From JBAZJN01 sp041651295 (lineage in GTDB: Bacteria; Patescibacteriota; UBA1384; XYA2-FULL-43-10; CAINNR01), in assembly GCA_041651295.1 (NCBI GenBank), contig JBAZJN010000002.1, positions 31,629 through 95,628 of the forward strand: a stretch of DNA of 64,000 nt, read 5' to 3'. Position numbers and translations under genes: made by a program. Under the pieces are notes generated by a model. It had not been told where the DNA came from and did not search any database. It worked only from the letters and a program-made list of their open reading frames with translations. Positions 36,659-44,767 of the stretch are shown one piece after another. The stretch's first letter is position 1, and each line of letters starts with the position of its first letter.

Positions 36659-36874
36659 GTGCGTGGTACAATCAGGTGGTTTGATGCAAAGAAGGGCTAT
36701 GGCTTCATTACTCCAGATGGTGGAGGGCGAGATGTCTTTCTGCATCATACCGAAATGAACCAGGACAGTAACAGCCTCAGCTGGACCACATTCCACGAGG
36801 GCGAAGCTGTAGAATTCGAGACTACACGGACCCTCAAGGGTCTGCGCGCGGTCAATGTGTCTGTCATCAACTAG
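36659..36874 (+). CDS. Cold-shock domain protein (GC-rich cassette)
   Basis: 71 aa from GTG 36659, placed 11 bases after GGAGG; a TTG three codons earlier is only 2 bases from that site. One complete cold-shock domain: GTIRWFDAKKGYGFITPDGG (RNP1 KGYGFI) and DVFLHHTEM (RNP2), ending TLKGLRAVNVSVI. A nucleic-acid chaperone by family. A 130-base 3' region with a second GGAGGG and a possible 30-codon frame precedes the terminator. Confidence 0.9.
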   Translation: MRGTIRWFDAKKGYGFITPDGGGRDVFLHHTEMNQDSNSLSWTTFHEGEAVEFETTRTLKGLRAVNVSVIN

Positions 36875-37003
36875 ACGACGGAGGGAGACATCAAGACCGG
36901 CGTGATCATCGAAGTGCCAAAGCGCGACGATTTGGCCGAACCTCACTATGACGGACCCAATCCATGGGCACGACAATGACAGACAACTTCCAGGAGACCA
37001 GAA

Positions 37004-37031
37004 ACGCGGTTGATATGACCGCGCTTTTTTT
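37004..37031 (+). terminator. Terminator of the single cold-shock cassette
   Basis: CGCGGT-TGATATG-ACCGCG followed by C and seven T. The sequence resembles the terminators at 25603 and 26466 (CGCGGTGATATATCGCCGCG). It lies tail-to-tail with obg and may serve both directions. Confidence 0.85.
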
Positions 37032-37048
37032 ATAGAACAAAATGATCT

Positions 37049-38017
37049 TTATTTTAACAGCTCAAATATTTTCTGCAATAATCCTTCGAGATTTTCTCGA
37101 GTAACCGAAGAAAAGAAAATCGGCGAAATTTTTACTTTTCTGAAAGCCTTTTTTATTTCAGACTTTTTCTCGTCATCGATAATTTCAGACTTGCTAATTG
37201 CGACTAAGGCTTTTTTCTCTGCCAGTTTATCTGAGTAATTTTTCAGCTCTTTTTTCAAAATTTTATACTCCCCTACCGGATTTTCCGATTCAGCCGAGAT
37301 CAGGTACAAAAGTTCTCGCGTACGCTCAATATGTTTCAAAAATGTAACGCCAAGCCCGCGGCCAACAGATGCTCCTTCGATCAAACCCGGAATATCGGCA
37401 AAAACAAAATCCCTGTCATGAATCTCAACCACTCCCAAGTTCGGTTCCAGAGTTGTGAATGGATAGTCGGCAATTTTCGGTCTGGCATTCGAAATAACTG
37501 AAAGTAATGTTGATTTGCCGGCGTTAGGAGAGCCGATGAGACCAATATCAGCGATCAATTTTAATTCCAATTTAATTTCTTTTTCTTCGCCGGGAAGTCC
37601 GTCTTTAGACCACTCAGGCGCTTGTTTTATCGATGATGCAAAGTGTTGATTACCCCAGCCGCCATTTCCGCCCTTGGCGGCAATAAACTCCTGACCAACA
37701 CCAGTCATATCAACAATCAACTCATCACATTCCTTAATTGTGGTACCTTGTGGCAATTTTAATATTAGGTCTTGGCCATTTTTACCATGCATATTTTTTC
37801 CACTACCGTCTAGGCCATTTTCGGCTTCAAAATGTTTACGGCTATCAAAAAAGGTCAGAGTATTAACATTGTTATCGGCAACAAAAATTATACTGCCGCC
37901 ATTTCCGCCGTCTCCGCCGTCTGGACCACCCTTAGATATATATTTTTCACGGCGAAAAGAAACGGCTCCGTTGCCGCCTTTGCCCGCTTTGATCCGTATT
38001 GTTACTTCGTCTGTCAT
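37049..38017 (-). CDS. obg: GTPase Obg (ribosome assembly)
   Basis: 322 aa. N-terminal Gly-rich Obg fold (DEVTIRIKAGKGGNGAVSFRREKYISKGGPDGGDGG) to about residue 157, then the G domain with G1 GSPNAGKST (about 165), DIPGLIEGA (G3) and a SKSE motif at the G4 site. It lacks the optional C-terminal extension. Obg acts in 50S maturation and stress control. Its TATTAT box lies 9 bases from ATG and no Shine-Dalgarno is present. Confidence 0.96.
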   Translation of the reverse strand: MTDEVTIRIKAGKGGNGAVSFRREKYISKGGPDGGDGGNGGSIIFVADNNVNTLTFFDSRKHFEAENGLDGSGKNMHGKNGQDLILKLPQGTTIKECDELIVDMTGVGQEFIAAKGGNGGWGNQHFASSIKQAPEWSKDGLPGEEKEIKLELKLIADIGLIGSPNAGKSTLLSVISNARPKIADYPFTTLEPNLGVVEIHDRDFVFADIPGLIEGASVGRGLGVTFLKHIERTRELLYLISAESENPVGEYKILKKELKNYSDKLAEKKALVAISKSEIIDDEKKSEIKKAFRKVKISPIFFSSVTRENLEGLLQKIFELLK

Positions 38018-38026
38018 CCGAGTTTG

Positions 38027-38055
38027 ATAATAACAGAAACGAGACTAGTTGACAA
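38027..38055 (-). promoter_or_regulatory. Promoter of obg, sharing its -35 with a divergent promoter
   Basis: TTGTCA (38050-38055), 17 bases, TATTAT (38027-38032) on the minus strand. The -35 overlaps the plus-strand TTGACA at 38049-38054 by five bases. Confidence 0.65.
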
Positions 38056-38077
38056 CAACGACGCGACACTTTATATT
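38049..38077 (+). promoter_or_regulatory. Promoter of the zinc-ribbon cassette 38121-38468
   Basis: TTGACA (38049-38054), 17 bases, TATATT (38072-38077). Confidence 0.75.
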
Positions 38078-38120
38078 GATAACGCCCACTTGTACATCTA
38101 ACTGCAGGATCGGTGGTACT

Positions 38121-38468
38121 ATGCCAAGATGCTGGGATTGTCATACGTATATCATACGCTTTGGCGTTGAGCATTGCATGCGCACGGCGTTTGATCTTAC
38201 GGGAAGACCATTCGACGTACTGATCTGCCCGATTTGCCGCGCCACCTACATACCTGAGGGAGGACAAATCTGGCTCTGTGCCGTACCGGGCTGCATGACC
38301 ATGCTCGATACCAGTCGGCTGCCAGATGAAGACCTATGGTTGAACACGTATGAGCGAATCATCCTCCGCTGCACCAATGGCCACAAAACCGAGATCAGTG
38401 GCTACTGCAGTCACACGCCAACTATCATCGGGTTGGCGTCAGTTGCCTACCCGCGCACCAATTTCTAG
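38121..38468 (+). CDS. Zinc-ribbon-like protein (orphan GC-rich cassette)
   Basis: 115 aa from ATG 38121 (GGTGGTACT upstream); the longer in-frame version would begin inside the promoter. Cysteine pairs CWDC, CPIC and CAVPGC plus later Cys/His residues (RCTNGH, YCSH) suggest two zinc ribbons. Soluble, no membrane segment. GC-rich, monocistronic, with consensus promoter and terminator. No family recognised. Confidence 0.65.
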   Translation: MPRCWDCHTYIIRFGVEHCMRTAFDLTGRPFDVLICPICRATYIPEGGQIWLCAVPGCMTMLDTSRLPDEDLWLNTYERIILRCTNGHKTEISGYCSHTPTIIGLASVAYPRTNF

Positions 38469-38495
38469 CGTCCGGCTGACCGCCGGCGTTTTTTT
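38469..38495 (+). terminator. Terminator of the 38121-38468 cassette
   Basis: GTCCGGC/GCCGGCG hairpin followed by seven T. A 12-base palindrome TATCGATCGATA lies a little downstream (38516-38527). Confidence 0.85.
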
Positions 38496-38588
38496 ATTAA
38501 AATATGTGTTTTTTGTATCGATCGATAAGTTTTTCACATATGAAAATGACTTCTTTCGGAGCTGTTTTCATTTCCTTATAGGTTTTAT

Positions 38589-39716
38589 TTAGTACACAAA
38601 TCCCTTTATCACACTGTCGCCAACACTTACTGATCGGCGGGAAACTACTCCCCAGCCAGCATAGTTCATCTCAGCAACAGTAAACGAATTGCCACTAACT
38701 GATTCCACAAAAGCAACATGTCCCCACCAGCTTTCACGGGTAACCATAATAGCACCGACTACAGGAGCTTTTCCGGTAGCATAACCGGCTCGTTGAGCAC
38801 TACCAAGCCAGAGACCGGCATTTCCCCAACTTGCAGGCACTGATCTTCGAGTAGCAACATAATATGTACAATAACCGTACGGATAGCCGTTTGCTTTTGA
38901 CCCAATTTTATAGCTGACCGAGGCAACTTTTGTTTTGCTTGAAACAGCCGCAACAGTTGTTTTCTTTTTAGCCGCGATTTGTGCCGCGCTCGGTTCCCAG
39001 CCGTCTGGTGGAATTTTTAGATTTTGGCCAGGCTTAATCATATCGGCATTTGTAAGATCATTTGCAAATTGCAGAGATGAAACTTTAACATTAAACCTCA
39101 TCGCTAACCCTGAAAGCGTGTCACCGTTTTGGACGTTGTAAAATATATTTTTTTCTCTGGGACCTGTTGATTCACTGGCAGCAGGCGTTGTTTCTTCACG
39201 CGTAGTAACAGCAGTGATTGTATTTTTCGTATCAAGAGCAAAAACACCTGAATTAGGATCAGTTGATGAAGTTGTAACCATGTTTTCAACCGCAGTTGTT
39301 GCGTTGGGGATCAGCGGGGTATATCTACCGATAGACGAGGCAATTGCGATTTGGCTTGAAGGATTGGCCGGAATCAAGTTATAAAGGTTATCAGCGCCTC
39401 GAACAACAATGACGTTACAGAGAGCAACTATCAAGCCCAAGAGAACTATGATAATGTGCGGGGCAAAACGGCGTTGTACTAAAAAACTCTTGGCCGATTT
39501 GAATCTGTTCACCACCCTTTGGGTGGTCTTGCCCAAAGCGTCCCGTTTGATTAGCTTTGAGTAGTATGCCAAGAATTGCGTAAATTTATTTGACTGGTTT
39601 TTGCTTTTTAGCTTAAGTCCAAGGTTTGTTATTTTGTCCAGGACTCGGTTCCCCTTCGAAATTTTTATTTTTTTGGACTCCGTACTAAGCGGAGGTTCTT
39701 CATCAAAACTAAACAA
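38589..39716 (-). CDS. LysM and CHAP domain cell-wall hydrolase
   Basis: 375 aa. Cytoplasmic N terminus of about 85 residues, one membrane segment (about 88-108), a low-complexity Ser/Thr stretch, a LysM peptidoglycan-binding domain at about 190-237 (YNVQNGDTLSGLAMRFNV ... GQNLKIP) and a C-terminal CHAP domain at about 270-375. The CHAP nucleophile Cys is in YGYCTYYVA and the His in WWGHVAFVE. It would cleave peptide or amide bonds in the wall during growth or division. The start is uncertain: TTG 39716 lies 12 bases from AGGAGG, and in-frame ATT/ATC codons lie closer. Confidence 0.88.
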   Translation of the reverse strand: MFSFDEEPPLSTESKKIKISKGNRVLDKITNLGLKLKSKNQSNKFTQFLAYYSKLIKRDALGKTTQRVVNRFKSAKSFLVQRRFAPHIIIVLLGLIVALCNVIVVRGADNLYNLIPANPSSQIAIASSIGRYTPLIPNATTAVENMVTTSSTDPNSGVFALDTKNTITAVTTREETTPAASESTGPREKNIFYNVQNGDTLSGLAMRFNVKVSSLQFANDLTNADMIKPGQNLKIPPDGWEPSAAQIAAKKKTTVAAVSSKTKVASVSYKIGSKANGYPYGYCTYYVATRRSVPASWGNAGLWLGSAQRAGYATGKAPVVGAIMVTRESWWGHVAFVESVSGNSFTVAEMNYAGWGVVSRRSVSVGDSVIKGFVY

Positions 39717-39755
39717 TGCGATAATGGTCCTCCTGACCTTATAGACACATTTTTG

Positions 39756-39784
39756 AGTTTAACAAGCAGGTATTTTTTTGTCAA
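39756..39784 (-). promoter_or_regulatory. Promoter of the LysM/CHAP hydrolase
   Basis: TTGACA (39779-39784), 17 bases, TAAACT (39756-39761). Confidence 0.75.
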
Positions 39785-39828
39785 GCCTTTTTCGATAATT
39801 TTGATTAATTTCGACTCAAAACTTGCCT

Positions 39829-39866
39829 GCCCTGTAGTCAGCTTCGCTGTACTACTGGGGTCAAAC
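39829..39866. repeat. Palindromic repeat, relative of the insertion in infB
   Basis: CCCTGTAGTCAGC-TTC-GCTGTACTACTGGGG folds into a near-perfect hairpin. It aligns along its length with CCCTGAAGCGAGC-TTC-GCTCTGCTTCGGGG inside infB (43449-43484), with compensating differences in the arms. Confidence 0.65.
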
Positions 39867-39910
39867 CTTTTTTGTTTTTAGACCTGAAAATCCGCTTATA
39901 AAATTAAAAT

Positions 39911-41116
39911 TTACTCAATCAAAACACTCACTTCCTGCACAGAAAACGCCAGCAATGTAATACCTGTGGGGCCGGAAAAATTGTTGTTGTTAAGAGTAAA
40001 ATTAAACGTGCCGGAGCCGAATCCCGCCAGATCGAGAGTGATTGATAAATCAGCGACTGAGAGATTTGTAATTTTTTCTGCCGGACCGGATACAATTACA
40101 TCAACTGCGTTAGGTGTAATTGATGAGATCCTAAGTCCTGGAGCTAAGTTTTTGCTGGATATTGGCACTCTGACGCTTTTTGCCGACAAATCTTTTATCA
40201 CTACAATTGTGACTTTTATCTCAGGGCTGCCATCGGTCTTAACCCCAAGGGGCAAGTTTAAATTAGTATTGGCGGATAATGATTTCGACAAGCTGGAAAT
40301 ATCTATCGCCTGCGTCGGAACTGAATTCATCAAGCGCACAGCTTCAGCCGAACCATAAATTGTAGCTGTAGACGGATCAGTTACAATCGAGGAAATTGAA
40401 TATCCAGGCGCTAAACTGCCGGCAGTGATAACTTTAATTCCCAAACTCTTAACATTGCTAGCCGCAACAATTAACACCTGCGCTGAGACAGTTTTCGGTA
40501 CGAAAGTAATATTACGGATTTTGTTCCCTTTGCTATCTTCGGCAGATAAAATGACACTTTTGGAAAAACTTTCCCGTTCACCATTTAAGACAATTTCCAC
40601 TGTTGCCTGGCCAATGCCATCAATTAGGCTTTTGGGGCCTGATAATTTTGCTACATTGGGCGAAAAAATTACGTCACCTGCGACCATATTTTCAGCCGTA
40701 TTGCCAACGATCTTGGCTGTTACCGGTACGTCTTTTTCAATCGCAGGCTCAATAGTTAGGTTCATAACCGATGGATTTTTGGAAACTATCGACACTCCCG
40801 AAACTTGAGTCGCAACATTGATTGCAATACTGTGAGTCCCGGGAGTTAATCCGGCCAGATCAACATAGGCAGAAAAGCTTGAACTTGATAACTTATTCCA
40901 GGTGCCGGTTTCGGCCGAAATACTTATTGAGACAGTGTCTTTTTCCAAAATTGCCACGTAGCCGGGTGTGAGGTTAATTGCCGAAACCGGTATTTCGGCC
41001 GGAAAATTTTTTACCGATGTTTTAACCGTCGCAGCGTACATCCACAAGAAAAGCGAGACCAATATAGCCAATGTCTTGATGTGCCAGTTTTTGCTGAAAA
41101 TGCTAACTATTTTCAT
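39911..41116 (-). CDS. cdaR: YbbR-repeat protein, CdaA regulator CdaR
   Basis: 401 aa. One N-terminal membrane segment (about 12-29) and about four extracellular YbbR repeats (for example FPAEIPVSAINLTPGYV, DVPVTAKIVGNTAENMVAGDV, SLGIKVITAGSLAPGYSI, SVRVPISSKNLAPGLRI). In Firmicutes CdaR binds and tunes the diadenylate cyclase CdaA. ATG overlaps the cdaA stop (ATGA), so both are made together. Confidence 0.9.
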   Translation of the reverse strand: MKIVSIFSKNWHIKTLAILVSLFLWMYAATVKTSVKNFPAEIPVSAINLTPGYVAILEKDTVSISISAETGTWNKLSSSSFSAYVDLAGLTPGTHSIAINVATQVSGVSIVSKNPSVMNLTIEPAIEKDVPVTAKIVGNTAENMVAGDVIFSPNVAKLSGPKSLIDGIGQATVEIVLNGERESFSKSVILSAEDSKGNKIRNITFVPKTVSAQVLIVAASNVKSLGIKVITAGSLAPGYSISSIVTDPSTATIYGSAEAVRLMNSVPTQAIDISSLSKSLSANTNLNLPLGVKTDGSPEIKVTIVVIKDLSAKSVRVPISSKNLAPGLRISSITPNAVDVIVSGPAEKITNLSVADLSITLDLAGFGSGTFNFTLNNNNFSGPTGITLLAFSVQEVSVLIE

Positions 41117-41973
41117 TTTTTTTCGAATTTTTTTAACAAAAATGAGCTGCTGTCTTTTTTAACCGATTTGCGGAGCAAGCGTGATAACCGCGTTTTCAGG
41201 CGCTCTTCGCTTATTCTTCTCTCAATTTCACCGCCCACGGCAATTGACAAAGAGCCGGTTTCTTCTGAAACCACAATTGCTACGGCATCCGAAACTTGAG
41301 TAATCCCAATCGCCGCTCTGTGCCTTGTTCCCATATTCCGACCCGCCTCAACTTCGGCCACTGGAAGAATTGAAGATGCTGATATTATTTTCGTTCCGAC
41401 AATTATTGTTGCGCCATCGTGAAGTGGCGATTTCGGATAAAAAATTGAGTTAATTATACCGGAGCTAACTTTGGCCTCGACAGAGATTCCATTTTCAATA
41501 TATTCCCGAAGACCGGTGGTTCGTTGAATCACAATTAGAGCGCCAATTTTTTGTTTTGAAAGATTGTCACAGGCTAGAGAAATTTCATCTAGAAGTTTAC
41601 TAAAATCATCCTTAGACATTTTTATGTCGGACCAAAAGCGCGGACGGCCAAGTTTTTCAAGTGCATGACGAAGCTCGGGCTGAAAAACAATTGGAATAGA
41701 AATTGCTAATGCCGTGGTCAAAAACCCGAGAATATAGTTAAGCAGCACCAAATCAAATATTTTGGCCAATAGCATAGCAAAAAATAAAATCAAAAAACCA
41801 TAGAGTATGCGGAGAGCCCTGGTTTCATACAAAAACATATATATCCAATAGAAGAGAATAGCAACAATCAGAACATCAAAAATAGTTGAAAAATGAAAAC
41901 TCAAAACCAAACCGGAAACAAAACCGTCAAAACTTGGCCAAATCGACAATATGTTAGAATATAGATCGGACAA
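41113..41973 (-). CDS. cdaA: Diadenylate cyclase CdaA (c-di-AMP synthase)
   Basis: 287 aa from TTG 41973 placed 3 bases after GGAGGGG; a TTG four codons earlier is inside that site. Three N-terminal membrane segments and a DisA_N cyclase domain from about residue 95. Catalytic motifs are intact: LHDGA (DGA) and GTRHRAAIG (RHR). It condenses two ATP into c-di-AMP, which controls osmotic balance and the wall. TGA stop overlaps cdaR, evidence that TGA is a normal stop in this genome. Confidence 0.95.
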   Translation of the reverse strand: MSDLYSNILSIWPSFDGFVSGLVLSFHFSTIFDVLIVAILFYWIYMFLYETRALRILYGFLILFFAMLLAKIFDLVLLNYILGFLTTALAISIPIVFQPELRHALEKLGRPRFWSDIKMSKDDFSKLLDEISLACDNLSKQKIGALIVIQRTTGLREYIENGISVEAKVSSGIINSIFYPKSPLHDGATIIVGTKIISASSILPVAEVEAGRNMGTRHRAAIGITQVSDAVAIVVSEETGSLSIAVGGEIERRISEERLKTRLSRLLRKSVKKDSSSFLLKKFEKK

Positions 41974-42039
41974 AATCCCCTCCAAAACAATTATAACAAA
42001 TTTCTAACAACACCCGAGTTTCAATTTCTAACAATCTTT

Positions 42040-42089
42040 TATTTAGTTGTTAATATTTGTTTGTGATTTGGAAATTGAGATTTGTGATT
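42040..42089. repeat. AT-rich word-repeat spacer between infB and cdaA
   Basis: Imperfect direct words TTTGTGATTTGGAAATTGAG and TTTGTGATTTTATA follow one another. No ORF, no hairpin. Confidence 0.45.
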
Positions 42090-43979
42090 TTATAAGGTTT
42101 GTTTGGTTTCCAAAATACGAAAAGCCTGAACAGTATCACCGATGGAATATTTGGCCCCGAGAGACAGCCCCATGCCAGCTTCGGTTCCGGCCGAAATCGA
42201 GGACGCCTGATCCTTTTCGCGACGAAGAGATTCGATTTTTCCGCGCCAGATTTCTTTATTTGCAGATACTATTTTGACTAGATCACCAGTTTTGAATTCT
42301 CCTTCATCTGCACGGAAACCGATGACTACGTCTTTCTTGTCATTTCTAAATTCTACTAGAATTTCGCCTTTTCCGTTTTCAATTTCGGTCACAATCGGGG
42401 GAAGAAGATCTTCGAGAATTTTCTTAACATCGTCAACCAACTCATAAATAACTTGATATTCAAAAGTTGAAACTTCTGATTTATCAATGATTTTTTTGGC
42501 CGGAAGCGAAATCGAAACCCGAAAAGCTAGGATTACCGCTTTTGTTGCCGCGGCCATCGCCGCATCGGATTCGGAAACCGAGCCGACTCCGTCTGAAATA
42601 ATCTTTATTTTTAAGTCCGGATGGGTAATCTCGGACAAGGCTTTGCGAATTGCTTCCAGCGAGCCGGCTACGTCTGATTTGATGATCAAATTAAACTCAA
42701 CTTTTCCTGATTCGCCCTTGCTGATTGATTTTGCCGCGTAACGCCTGACAATATTTTTCTCCAAAAACTTCTTGGCCGCAACTTTAGCCTCTTTCTCCGA
42801 TTCAAACGAAACCAATCTTTCACCAAAATTCGGCAAGGATTTTAAGCCGGCAACTCTGGCCGGTATTGACGGGCCGGCAATCTTGAGTTCGTTACCGGTA
42901 AAATCCTCGAGGATCCTGACCTTGCCATAGACCGGACCGATTGCGACAGCATCACCGACTTGCAAACTGCCATTTTCAATTAAAATTACAGCCAGTGCAC
43001 CGGCACCTTTATGCTGGTGAGATTCAATCACAATACCGGTTGCCGGGGAATCCGGATCGGCGGTTAATTCCAAAAGATCAGATTGCAAAATTATTAATTC
43101 TAATAGTTGGTCAATCCCTTGGCCGGTTTTGGCCGAGATCTCTACGATCGTCGATTTGCCACCCCAATCTTCACCGATAAGCCCATATTCGGAGAGTTGC
43201 TGCCTGGTTTTCATAATATCGGCACTTGGCAGATCAACTTTATTTATGGCAACGATAATTGGAATATTGCTTTTCTGCGCATTTTCGATGACCTCTTTTG
43301 TTTGAGGCATAATCCCGTCATCGGCAGCCACAATCAAAATAACAATGTCGGCAATAGATGCTCCGTGAGTGCGCATGGCGGAAAAAGCCGAGTGACCAGG
43401 AGTGTCGATAAAAGTGATACTTCTGGTTGGTAATTCTTTTCCGGACTTGCCCTGAAGCGAGCTTCGCTCTGCTTCGGGGTCAGGTATTTGAATATTATAG
43501 GCTGATATATGCTGAGTAATACCACCGGACTCTCCGGCAACAACGTGAGTTTCTCGAATCTTGTCCAAAAGAGAAGTTTTGCCATGATCGACGTGGCCCA
43601 TAATCGTGACAACCGGTGGACGCGGTTTTAGGTTTTTCGACTCGGTAATTTTTACAGCCTCGACTGAATCGGCATCTTTGTCATCACCTTTTACAACTTC
43701 GAGTCCTAAATCATCACCGATAATTTCTGCAGTCTCAAAATCAATATTTTCATTAATGTTAGCCATTACGCCGCTTTTAATCAGTTGGCTGATGACTTCT
43801 GTGACTGGAAGCCCGGCTTTTTCGGCAAAATCCTTAACCGAAACAACTTCGGAAATTGTGACCTTTTTCTTTTCTTTCGGCTCGGTTGTGGCTTCAGGCT
43901 TTTTTTGATAATCAAAAGCCGGCTGCTTTGCCGCCGCTTTAGTTTCTTTCTTCGATAATTTCCTCTTTTTAATTGCCAT
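42090..43979 (-). CDS. infB: Translation initiation factor IF-2, with palindromic repeat inserted in the G domain
   Basis: 629 aa, with a short N-terminal region (about 120 residues) and the complete G domain: G1 GHVDHGKT at 128-135, GGITQHISAY at 152-161, DTPGH at 192-196, NKVD about 245. IF-2 places initiator tRNA on the 30S subunit. Between AYNIQ and ITFIDTPGH there are about 23 residues where E. coli has about 6; the extra IPDPEAERSSLQGKSG is encoded by a palindromic repeat (43449-43484). Domains II-IV are normal. Own promoter at 44069-44097; no nusA neighbour. Confidence 0.97.
   Translation of the reverse strand: MAIKKRKLSKKETKAAAKQPAFDYQKKPEATTEPKEKKKVTISEVVSVKDFAEKAGLPVTEVISQLIKSGVMANINENIDFETAEIIGDDLGLEVVKGDDKDADSVEAVKITESKNLKPRPPVVTIMGHVDHGKTSLLDKIRETHVVAGESGGITQHISAYNIQIPDPEAERSSLQGKSGKELPTRSITFIDTPGHSAFSAMRTHGASIADIVILIVAADDGIMPQTKEVIENAQKSNIPIIVAINKVDLPSADIMKTRQQLSEYGLIGEDWGGKSTIVEISAKTGQGIDQLLELIILQSDLLELTADPDSPATGIVIESHQHKGAGALAVILIENGSLQVGDAVAIGPVYGKVRILEDFTGNELKIAGPSIPARVAGLKSLPNFGERLVSFESEKEAKVAAKKFLEKNIVRRYAAKSISKGESGKVEFNLIIKSDVAGSLEAIRKALSEITHPDLKIKIISDGVGSVSESDAAMAAATKAVILAFRVSISLPAKKIIDKSEVSTFEYQVIYELVDDVKKILEDLLPPIVTEIENGKGEILVEFRNDKKDVVIGFRADEGEFKTGDLVKIVSANKEIWRGKIESLRREKDQASSISAGTEAGMGLSLGAKYSIGDTVQAFRILETKQTL
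43449..43484. repeat. In-frame palindromic repeat within infB
   Basis: CCCTGAAGCGAGC-TTC-GCTCTGCTTCGGGG forms a hairpin in the coding strand; the flanking TCAGG can also pair with CCTGA. It is a relative of the intergenic copy at 39829-39866. Confidence 0.75.
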
Positions 43980-44068
43980 GTATTTTGATTTATCTGTGTT
44001 TCTTTAGTGAAAAAAACTGTGTGGTGGAGTTTTCTGGAAAGTTAAATTTTTTGATAGCTACGACTTGC

Positions 44069-44097
44069 ATTGTAACACGCTCAGGCAAGAAAAACAA
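44069..44097 (-). promoter_or_regulatory. Promoter of infB
   Basis: TTGTTT (44092-44097), 17 bases, TACAAT (44069-44074). The 90-base leader shows no further motif. Upstream (44109-44155) a CGTTATC/GATAACG pair encloses a GCC-AAAGTA-GCC repeat of unknown role. Confidence 0.5.
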
Positions 44098-44239
44098 ACA
44101 GAAATCCCGTTATCAGCCAAAGTAGCCGATAATTGTAACTTCGATAACGTGAGCAGATATTCACACGGAATTTTAACTTAATCAAAATATAAATTTAAAC
44201 ACTTTCATTCTTAAACGATCGACGATATTCAAAAGGTTA

Positions 44240-44767
44240 TCATTGCTTACTATCTTTTTTAAAAAGAGACTCCAAGTGATTCTCAATGTCAGTCTTGTCG
44301 ACTCGTAAATACGCCACATATTCTTTAATTCCGAGCTCTCTTATTATTAAATCTATCTTATCAGCACGGACATACGGACACGCCCACAAACTCTTCTGAA
44401 CTTGTTTGTACCCAACCCTTTTGATTGAGCGGCGAAACTGATCCCTTTTTACGCGAATGTTTTCCGGTATATCAAAAGACAACATCCGCCACTTGCCATC
44501 AATTGATGTATCATCTGATTCCTCCATTATTTTTATTTTACCTTTATTGGTCAGCCTCACGGAATTACTCTTTCGATTGAGTGATATATAACCGGACCGC
44601 TCCATGCTCCGAATGTGATTATCAAACTGCTTAAAATTTTTGTAATATAAATTCTGCCTCATACCCGACAAAGTTAGGGGATATACAACTTCATCACCAA
44701 ACCTGGAGAGCTCAATAAGAATTTTGGATGTAAAATTTAAAACTTGTTTAAATTTGCTTTTTCTCAT
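44240..44767 (-). CDS. PaaX-like transcriptional regulator with Cas2-fold C-terminal domain
   Basis: 175 aa. N-terminal winged helix (about residues 5-80, ending VRLTNKGKIKI) and, from about residue 90, a ferredoxin-like domain with DGKWRMLSFDIPENIRVKRDQFRRSI and QKSLWACPYV, the pattern shared by PaaX C-terminal domains and Cas2. There is no CRISPR array or other cas gene, so a regulator is more likely than a nuclease. A TATTAT box 8 bases from ATG suggests a leaderless mRNA. ACGATCGAC occurs just upstream (44801-44809) and downstream (44217-44225). Confidence 0.78.
   Translation of the reverse strand: MRKSKFKQVLNFTSKILIELSRFGDEVVYPLTLSGMRQNLYYKNFKQFDNHIRSMERSGYISLNRKSNSVRLTNKGKIKIMEESDDTSIDGKWRMLSFDIPENIRVKRDQFRRSIKRVGYKQVQKSLWACPYVRADKIDLIIRELGIKEYVAYLRVDKTDIENHLESLFKKDSKQ

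Noticed and set aside
36877..36977. Second small ORF (about 30 codons) after the single cold-shock gene
   Set aside because: GGAGGGAGAC is present, but only ATC or a distant GTG could start it; left as a remark in the gene entry.
43980..44239. tRNA or other RNA gene in the infB upstream gap
   Set aside because: No cloverleaf and no TTC-loop signature; only a promoter and a weak inverted repeat were found. No tRNA was recognised anywhere in the window.
44240..44767. Possible Cas2 endonuclease
   Set aside because: The C-terminal domain has the Cas2-like fold pattern, but an N-terminal winged helix, no repeat-spacer array and no other cas genes point to a PaaX-type regulator. The same holds for 60583-61176.
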